Shown here in pieces: positions 57,989 through 64,000 of a DNA stretch of 64,000 bases (position 1 is the stretch's first letter; each line of letters opens with the position of its first letter). The stretch is from NCBI GenBank assembly GCA_934691935.1, contig CAKUTH010000002.1, forward strand, positions 248,001-312,000, read 5' to 3'. Origin of the DNA: an uncultured Candidatus Melainabacteria bacterium (GTDB lineage Bacteria > Cyanobacteriota > Vampirovibrionia > Gastranaerophilales > Gastranaerophilaceae). Below the pieces are notes generated by a model that saw only the letters and a list, made by a program, of their open reading frames with translations, was not told where the DNA came from and searched no databases. Made by a program: the position numbers and the translations under genes.

Positions 57989-59757
57989 TGAACGTATCAG
58001 AATATATAATGGAAAGAATCGCCGATGAAGGTGTAGAAAAAGTTTTTATGGTTTCAGGTGGTGGTGGAATGTTTTTGATAGAAGCATTAGGTAATAACCC
58101 AAGACTTCAACATGTTTGCAATCACCACGAACAAGCAGTTGTAATGGCAGCAGAAGGGTATCAAAGAGCTACAAAAAATTTGGGTGTTGCTCTTGTTACA
58201 ACAGGACCTGCGGCAACAAATACATTAACAGGGATTTGTTGCGCCTGGAATGATTCAATTCCATTACTTATATTGACTGGGCAAGCCAAAACACCTACAT
58301 TAATTGGTGACACTGGTATGCGTCAAAGAGGTACACACGAAGTAAACATTGTACCGATTGTTAAGCCTGTTACGAAGTATGCGGTATGTATAAAAAATGT
58401 TAAAGAAGTTAGGTACCATTTGGAAAAAGCATTATATTTGGCAAAAAATGGACGTCCTGGACCTGTATTATTAGATATTCCACTTGATATTCAATCTGCA
58501 GAAATTAATCCAGATGAACAAGATGGATATATTCCAGAAAAAATTGAATATGAAAATAAAATTGATGAAGTTATCAAAATGTTAAAACAGGCAAAACGTC
58601 CTATAATATTGGCTGGGCATGGCTTAGAACTTTCAAAAACAGAAAAGTTCATGCTAGAAATCGCTGAAAAATATAATATTCCTGTAGTTACTCCAAAAAA
58701 TGGATTTGAAATGATATGGGAAACACATCCAATGTTAGCAGGAAGAATTGGTATAAATGGACAAAGGGCAGGAAATTTGGCTGTCCAGAATTCTGATTTT
58801 ATATTAATTTTAGGTGCAAGATTACCATTAGTTACTGTTGGTTATGAAACGAAATTGTTTGCACCAAATGCCAAAAAGGTGTTGGTAGATTGTGATAGAG
58901 CACAACTTGAACATTGTTGGATAAAGACAGATTTGAATGTATTTGCTGATTTGAAAGATTTTATGCCAGAATTGGCAAAAAAATTGACAGAAGAAAAATT
59001 TGAATATGACAGTGAATTTTGGATAAATAAAGTTCAAGGTTATAGAAAGAAATATCCGACTGTTACGGAAGAAGTTAGAAAACAAAAAAAATATGTGGAT
59101 TCATATTTCTTTTTTGATGTTTTGTCGGATTACATGACGAAAGATGATGTATTAGTTGTTGACCAAGGTGCAACATTTTACTCATTGACAACGGCGTTTA
59201 AGGTTAAACAAGGACAGTTAGCCTTTACAAATGGAGGTTTTTCTCCAATGGGTTATGGCTTGCCAGCATCTGTTGGTTGCTGTTTCGCTCCAAATGTTAG
59301 AAAAGTCGTTTCTGTGAATGGAGATGGTGGTCTGCAAATGAATATACAAGAATTGCAAACGATTATTCATAATAATTTGGATATAAAGGTATTTGTATTT
59401 AATAATGAAGGGTATTTAAGTATAAAACATACTCAAACGAATTTCTTTAATGGTCATTTGGTTGGTTCAAATCCAGAGAGTGGCGTATCTTGTCCAGATA
59501 GTATAAAAATAGGAAAGGCTTATGGATTTAAGACATTTAGGATTACAAATCACAAAGAAACTGCCAAAGTAATAAAAAAAGTAATGCAAACAACTGGACC
59601 TGTTTTGATTGAGGTTATGATAGCGCCAATGCAACCATATTATCCTAAAGTTACCTCACAAAGATTTCCTGATGGGCACTTTGAATCGCAACCATTAGAT
59701 AATATGTGGCCATTTTTGTCAGAAGAAGAAATGGCTGAAAATAGGAGAACAGAATAA
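57988..59757 (+). CDS. Thiamine-diphosphate-dependent enzyme, acetolactate-synthase/YerE-like
   Basis: A 589-residue ThDP enzyme with three domains. The PYR domain has the catalytic Glu in HHEQAVVMAAEGY, the central domain has PIILAGHGLELS, and the PP domain has the metal/ThDP motif GDGGLQMNIQEL...NNEG. It is related to IlvB. Its place after rfbFGH, in a sugar operon with no other branched-chain amino-acid genes, points to a role like YerE, which adds a two-carbon unit from pyruvate to a CDP-3,6-dideoxy-4-keto-hexose. The substrate is inferred, not shown. Confidence 0.85.
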   Translation: MNVSEYIMERIADEGVEKVFMVSGGGGMFLIEALGNNPRLQHVCNHHEQAVVMAAEGYQRATKNLGVALVTTGPAATNTLTGICCAWNDSIPLLILTGQAKTPTLIGDTGMRQRGTHEVNIVPIVKPVTKYAVCIKNVKEVRYHLEKALYLAKNGRPGPVLLDIPLDIQSAEINPDEQDGYIPEKIEYENKIDEVIKMLKQAKRPIILAGHGLELSKTEKFMLEIAEKYNIPVVTPKNGFEMIWETHPMLAGRIGINGQRAGNLAVQNSDFILILGARLPLVTVGYETKLFAPNAKKVLVDCDRAQLEHCWIKTDLNVFADLKDFMPELAKKLTEEKFEYDSEFWINKVQGYRKKYPTVTEEVRKQKKYVDSYFFFDVLSDYMTKDDVLVVDQGATFYSLTTAFKVKQGQLAFTNGGFSPMGYGLPASVGCCFAPNVRKVVSVNGDGGLQMNIQELQTIIHNNLDIKVFVFNNEGYLSIKHTQTNFFNGHLVGSNPESGVSCPDSIKIGKAYGFKTFRITNHKETAKVIKKVMQTTGPVLIEVMIAPMQPYYPKVTSQRFPDGHFESQPLDNMWPFLSEEEMAENRRTE

Positions 59758-61749
59758 ATGCTAGAGAAATTTTGGCAGAAGTTCGTAAATTTGCTAAATG
59801 ATGATAGTCCTAAAAGATTAACAATTATATCAATTTTAGGCATATTTGCTTTTGTATTTATTTATCATGTATTTTATTTTAACAAATTTTTACCTCCAAC
59901 GGATGGATGGTTTTATTTATTAGCTGACAAGATTAACATAGGACAAATACCTCATAAAGACTTTTATTTTTGTCTACCTGCTGGGTATTTGTATGTTATT
60001 AATATTATTAATAAATTTTTTGGTGATGCTTTTATAAATATGAGAATATATGGAATAATAGAGCGTTGCCTTATATGTTCCTTGTTATTCCTGTCATTTG
60101 AGAAATATATAAGAACTGATTATTTGCTTATATCAATATTTACAGCGCTTGTTTGTATGTCTTCTGTAAATTATGATTTAATTTCGTCGCCTGCACAAAC
60201 TTCTATTTTTTGTTCTGTGATAGTTTTATATTTGTGGAATATATTTTTTAAAAAAGATTCACCAATAAGAAATAATTTTTTATTATTTTTTATTGGATTA
60301 TTTTCCGTTTTTTCGGGATTATTTAAACAAAATACAGGTATTTTAGTTTGTTTTGCTTCTTTTTTGATTTGCTTACTTTTTTCTTGTAAAAATATAAAAC
60401 AAAAAGTTATCAATTTTGTATCTTTATTTTCAGGCATGTTCCTGCCTATTGTTTTTGTTATAGCATTTCATGTTCATCATTCTTCTTTTAATGCTTTTGT
60501 TTCGCAATTGTTTTCAGATTCAGCTTCTGCAAAAGGTGGTATTTTTGAAATGTTATCAGGGATTTTTACACATAATTTTACAATTGGGAAAGTCAGTTTA
60601 ATTTTAATTATTACTTTAATTGTTGTTTATATAAAAACTCTTGAACATAAAACAAAAAATATTTGGAACAAAGAAAAAGTAGGGTCGGCAAATGCAGGTT
60701 CTGTCATATTAACAATATTTTTAGGAATATTGGCTATATTGTTAGCTAATATTTTTGTTTATCAAGATTATATTCGACTTACAATTGAAAAATCATATAG
60801 TATTATTTTATCTAATATTTCCAGTATGTGTTTTGTTGTTATATTTTTTCTTGGTTTACAAGCATTATATAATTTGTTTTATAAAAAAGAAAATAATCAA
60901 TACAATTATACACTGTTGGCTTTTGCAGGATTAGGGTTTGCACAAATTATAGCATCTGGTTTATCAATATATTTTGACCCAAATACTATGATAGTTGCTA
61001 TTGTAATATTTTATATATCAATATTTAATTTTAAAATTCCATACGTTCAATATAAAAATGTGATGGTATATTTTTTCTTATGTATTCTTATTTTTATGTC
61101 GACATTTTATAAATACAAAAAGCCTTATCAATGGTGGGGATGGACAAGTTATTCTATTAACAAATCAACAACAAAAGTTGATAATATTCCGATATTAAAA
61201 GGTTTTGTTCTTTCAGAAGTTGAAGCAGATGTTGTGCAAAAAGTTTATAAATTATCGAAAGAAGAAATATTGACGGTTGATGATTATATATATGCTTTCC
61301 CGAATGTGCCACTTGTACATGTTGTATCAGGTGAAAATCCTAATTTTGTATCTGTATTTCCACAGATTGATGTTTATCCTGATTATATGGCTATAAATGA
61401 TTCAAATTATATAAAAAAACATCCACCCAAGATAATTTTTTATATAGAACAAAGCACTGTATACTGGCAAGTTCATAGAAAATTTTTCAGAGGTGGTTCA
61501 ATATCTGCTCAAGAAATAACAAATATACAAATATTGAAACTCATCAAAGATAAAGATTTAAAATACAAAGAAATAATGATTAATTATCCTTTAATTATGA
61601 AAGAAAACAAGAAAAAAGCTGAGGAAACGCAAATCAAATTAATAAATGACGAGTTGGATAGATTAAATGATGATAAAGAGTCGGATAATTTGACTGAAAA
61701 GTTTCCCAAAGAAGATAAAGAAAATTTACATATATATGTTAGGTTATAG
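59758..61749 (+). CDS. Large membrane protein, GT-C glycosyltransferase-like
   Basis: A 663-residue inner-membrane protein with about 11-12 hydrophobic segments (residues about 20-440) followed by a soluble C-terminal domain. An early loop has PPTDGWFYLLADKINIGQIP (a D near the first helix, as in GT-C enzymes) and a PHKDFYFCLPAG motif. It probably moves a sugar from a lipid carrier onto the outer part of the glycan; a polymerase role is the alternative. It begins right after the ThDP gene stop. Confidence 0.75.
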   Translation: MLEKFWQKFVNLLNDDSPKRLTIISILGIFAFVFIYHVFYFNKFLPPTDGWFYLLADKINIGQIPHKDFYFCLPAGYLYVINIINKFFGDAFINMRIYGIIERCLICSLLFLSFEKYIRTDYLLISIFTALVCMSSVNYDLISSPAQTSIFCSVIVLYLWNIFFKKDSPIRNNFLLFFIGLFSVFSGLFKQNTGILVCFASFLICLLFSCKNIKQKVINFVSLFSGMFLPIVFVIAFHVHHSSFNAFVSQLFSDSASAKGGIFEMLSGIFTHNFTIGKVSLILIITLIVVYIKTLEHKTKNIWNKEKVGSANAGSVILTIFLGILAILLANIFVYQDYIRLTIEKSYSIILSNISSMCFVVIFFLGLQALYNLFYKKENNQYNYTLLAFAGLGFAQIIASGLSIYFDPNTMIVAIVIFYISIFNFKIPYVQYKNVMVYFFLCILIFMSTFYKYKKPYQWWGWTSYSINKSTTKVDNIPILKGFVLSEVEADVVQKVYKLSKEEILTVDDYIYAFPNVPLVHVVSGENPNFVSVFPQIDVYPDYMAINDSNYIKKHPPKIIFYIEQSTVYWQVHRKFFRGGSISAQEITNIQILKLIKDKDLKYKEIMINYPLIMKENKKKAEETQIKLINDELDRLNDDKESDNLTEKFPKEDKENLHIYVRL

Positions 61750-61760
61750 TGAGGTAAAAA

Positions 61761-62696
61761 ATGAAAAAAATTAGTATCGTAACAGGATGCTATAATGAAG
61801 AAAGTAATATAAGAAATTGGTATAACCAAGTTATAAAACAAATTAATAAATTCAAAGATTATGATTATGAAATTATAGTAATTGATAATTGTTCAGAGGA
61901 TAATTCTCTTGAAATTTTAAGAGAATTAGCAAAGGAAAACCCTAAATTAAAAATAATTGTCAACGCGAAGAATTTTGGAGTTGCCCGTTCTCCTTTTTAT
62001 GCTATGCAACAAGCAACAGGTGATGCAATGATATATTTGGCATCTGACTTACAAGACCCACCAGCATATATTCCCAAATTTATAAAAAAATGGGAAGAAG
62101 GCAACAAAATTGTTATTGGAGAGAAACTTGCATCTAAAGAATCTAAAATAAAATGGTTTTTAAGACAATGTTTTTATAATTTTATAAAATTAATTGAAGA
62201 TAGTGACAGTACTGTTCTATCAAATTTCACAGGATATGGTATTTATGATAAAGATATTGTGAAGTTAATGCGAGAATATGATAATCCTTATCCTTATATA
62301 AAAAATTTTGTTGCAGAAATTGGTTTTAGTCCTGTAAAAATTCCATTTAAACAAGCTGAAAGAAAAGCTGGACGAACAAAACATTCTTTTAATATATTGT
62401 TAGATTGTTTGTTCTCAGTTCTTACAAATACATCATCATTTCCAATAAAATTTATGATAATTTGTGGTTTTGTACTTTCATTTTTTAGTTTTTTGACAGG
62501 TTTGATTTATTTTGTTTATAAATTAATTCATTGGAATTCATTTCAACTTGGTATTGCGCCACTTGTGATAGGAACATTCATGATTCTTTCTTTCCAAACA
62601 TTATTTATTGGTTTAATTGGAGAATATATTTTGTCAATTTATAAAAGAGTAGACAAGAAACCACTTGTAATAGAAAAAGAAAGGATTAATTTCTAA
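61761..62696 (+). CDS. GtrB/DPM1-like polyprenyl-phosphate glycosyltransferase
   Basis: A 311-residue protein with an N-terminal GT2 domain and two C-terminal membrane helices (about residues 230-255 and 265-290). Motifs are ISIVTGCYNEESNIRNWY, VIDNCSEDNS, NFGVARSPFYAM and YLASDLQDPPAYIPKF (DxD as SDLQD). This layout matches bactoprenol glucosyltransferases that load a sugar onto undecaprenyl phosphate for outer-face transfer. Such an enzyme would supply the GT-C-like protein encoded immediately before it. Confidence 0.9.
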   Translation: MKKISIVTGCYNEESNIRNWYNQVIKQINKFKDYDYEIIVIDNCSEDNSLEILRELAKENPKLKIIVNAKNFGVARSPFYAMQQATGDAMIYLASDLQDPPAYIPKFIKKWEEGNKIVIGEKLASKESKIKWFLRQCFYNFIKLIEDSDSTVLSNFTGYGIYDKDIVKLMREYDNPYPYIKNFVAEIGFSPVKIPFKQAERKAGRTKHSFNILLDCLFSVLTNTSSFPIKFMIICGFVLSFFSFLTGLIYFVYKLIHWNSFQLGIAPLVIGTFMILSFQTLFIGLIGEYILSIYKRVDKKPLVIEKERINF

Positions 62697-62697
62697 T

Positions 62698-63807
62698 ATG
62701 GTAGAAAAAGAGCATAATTATTCAATACAATTTTTAAGATTTTTATTTACAATGTTTATATGTTACGGACATTTGCCTACAGTAACAATGTTGTCCAACA
62801 TAGAAGAATATTCAAAACTTGCTCATTATATCAGTGGATGTTTTATTGCAGTACCTTTTTTCTTTATAATGAGTGGATTCTTTTTGCCATGTTCATTAAG
62901 AAAAAATGTTGAGACATTTGTTCAAGGTAGAATATTAAGATTGTGGCCAGTAATGGCTCTTTCTATTACTATTTATGGGGTATTAAAACTTTCAAATTTG
63001 CCAGTAAACGGATTAAATTCATTAGATTTAGCTACAATTTTATTTTTACAATGTACGGGAGTATCTCAAGAAGGAAATGCAAATGGAGTTGTTTGGTTTG
63101 TATGTGTATTATTTTGGACATCTTTAATATATTTCCTTTATTTAAAAATTATTAAACAAAAATCATTACAAATTATATTTTTAATTATATTTGTCTTAAT
63201 AACAGGTTTTATATATGTAAAATACATGCCATATAAATCTGTTAGAGATGTTGTTTATGATTTTATGTCTATTGGTATGTTATGCGGTTTAGTATATGTT
63301 GGTTTTGGTGTTTTATTATATTACTTAAATAATAATTTAAACAAACTTTTTGGAAAATATTTAAATTTCAAAACAACTTTATTGCCATTGAAAATAATTT
63401 ATTCTGTTATTGCAATTTCAATATTTGCAATAATTTGTGTATTTTCTTTATATAGCAGCAGTTTTATGCCATACCCGTTAAATCCTGTACTAATTTCTTT
63501 GTTGTTTGGAATATTATTCTTGTTATTCATAAATAAATCAGATATTTTATCTTATATAATTTTTAATCATAAACTATTTGATTTTTTAGGTAACACATCT
63601 TACTCTGTTTACGTAATGCAATCTACTATATTTGTTTTTATCTATTATTTTTGTATTACTTATCCAGATTTTATAAGAACACATGTTTCTTTGGTTCTTG
63701 TATTATCTATGCTTTTATTTAACTTTGCAGGTTATTTTGCATATTTTGTTATAGAAAAACCTGTTTTAAAATTGTATAAATTTATTAAAGGGGAAAACAA
63801 TGGATAA
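62698..63807 (+). CDS. Acyltransferase family 3 (glycan O-acetylase)
   Basis: A 369-residue integral membrane protein with about ten helices. It has the family start NYSIQFLRFLFTMFICYGHL (a His in helix 1), VPFFFIMSGFFLPCSLRKN and the RILRLWPVMAL segment that follows. It transfers acetyl or similar groups to surface sugars. It starts 1 nt after the GtrB-like stop codon, in the same operon, and overlaps the next gene by 8 nt. Confidence 0.9.
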   Translation: MVEKEHNYSIQFLRFLFTMFICYGHLPTVTMLSNIEEYSKLAHYISGCFIAVPFFFIMSGFFLPCSLRKNVETFVQGRILRLWPVMALSITIYGVLKLSNLPVNGLNSLDLATILFLQCTGVSQEGNANGVVWFVCVLFWTSLIYFLYLKIIKQKSLQIIFLIIFVLITGFIYVKYMPYKSVRDVVYDFMSIGMLCGLVYVGFGVLLYYLNNNLNKLFGKYLNFKTTLLPLKIIYSVIAISIFAIICVFSLYSSSFMPYPLNPVLISLLFGILFLLFINKSDILSYIIFNHKLFDFLGNTSYSVYVMQSTIFVFIYYFCITYPDFIRTHVSLVLVLSMLLFNFAGYFAYFVIEKPVLKLYKFIKGENNG

Positions 63808-64000
63808 AATACGGAAAAACGACATAAAAGAAATTCTTGCTGAAGATTTGCCTTTTAGAAATTTAAAAGGTAAAACTGTTTTAATTTCAGGTGCAAATGG
63901 GTTTATTCCATCATATATTGTTGATACTTTACTTTCTTTAAATAATGTTAACGTAATTGCGGTGGTACGAAATAAAGAAAGAGCCGAAAAAAAATTTGCG
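63800..64000 (+). CDS. NAD-dependent epimerase/dehydratase (N-terminal part; runs off the window)
   Basis: Only 67 codons are present. A short lead (MDKIRKNDIKEILAEDLPFR) is followed by the Rossmann start GKTVLISGANGFIPSYIVDTL, with the GxxGxxP/A pattern of extended short-chain dehydrogenases, then VNVIAVVRNKERAEKKF. It may reduce or epimerise the keto-sugar made by the upstream genes. GGGGAAAAC before the ATG is the likely ribosome-binding site. Confidence 0.85.
   Translation, partial: MDKIRKNDIKEILAEDLPFRNLKGKTVLISGANGFIPSYIVDTLLSLNNVNVIAVVRNKERAEKKFA

Overview
The window is AT-rich, Gram-negative-type bacterial DNA that uses the standard genetic code. Several traits point to a non-photosynthetic cyanobacterial sibling of the Gastranaerophilales/Vampirovibrionia (Melainabacteria) type. 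These are prepilin-like proteins with the FTLAEVLITLG signature, an LdpA-like iron-sulfur protein and a single-domain DprA-like protein of the kind found in cyanobacteria, lineage-restricted proteins carrying SFxG-type motifs, TolC-family outer-membrane proteins, and a CDP-dideoxyhexose surface-glycan locus. This lineage call is inferred from sequence features; no database search was run.

Layout. 1-2315 is a drug-efflux module (EmrA-like adaptor and MarR regulator on the minus strand, divergent TolC on the plus strand). 2423-5710 holds a C_GCAxxG protein, the fluoride channel crcB, an endonuclease IV-like TIM barrel, a prepilin, an XRE regulator and small proteins. 5711-6300 holds no gene in a conventional ORF list, but carries two tandem copies (period 300 nt) of what looks like a type I toxin-antitoxin system: a 24-residue hydrophobic peptide on the minus strand and a convergent antisense RNA on the plus strand. 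6322-15391 is housekeeping: prmC, recJ, the rpmF-plsX-fabH group and fabD. 15486-19965 has pcrA, a DprA-like protein and a HEAT-type protein.

20033-28590 is a repeat-rich zone. Two prepilin genes each follow the same 5' module (a short leader ORF plus a run of 10-11 G), which suggests phase variation or slippage. Mosaic inverted repeats built from ACTAAGG and TAAG units lie around them, and some palindromic repeats are translated into the part of the prepilin that prepilin peptidase would remove. An ArsB/NhaD-type transporter, murA and a paralogous pair of membrane proteins lie between the two prepilin loci. 28668-42189 is mostly metabolism and transport: tpiA, ribE-ribBA, a GNAT protein, pnuC, a solute-binding lipoprotein, a DtxR-type regulator, an ABC-F ATPase, a ferredoxin-nitroreductase, a second TolC protein and pckA. 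A tRNA-Ser(UGA) follows at 42440.

42907-46732 has a few small genes, including a MarR-cupin pair with two matching operators. 46928-47470 is a tyrosine recombinase broken by an in-frame stop. From 47800 to the end runs one long plus-strand surface-polysaccharide operon: two glycosyltransferases, rfbF, rfbG, an acetyltransferase, rfbH, an LdpA-like iron-sulfur protein, a HAD phosphatase, an aldolase fusion, an HpcH-type aldolase, a ThDP-dependent enzyme, a GT-C-like membrane protein, a GtrB-like transferase, an acyltransferase and the start of a sugar epimerase. Together these would make a CDP-3,6-dideoxy-4-keto-hexose and probably extend it with carbon units from pyruvate-like donors to give a branched or higher-carbon sugar.

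A further theme is that many genes have a TATAAT-like -10 box only 6-10 nt before the start codon and no Shine-Dalgarno sequence. This suggests widespread leaderless transcripts. The toxin mRNAs contrast with this: they have leaders of about 75 nt and strong but base-paired ribosome-binding sites.
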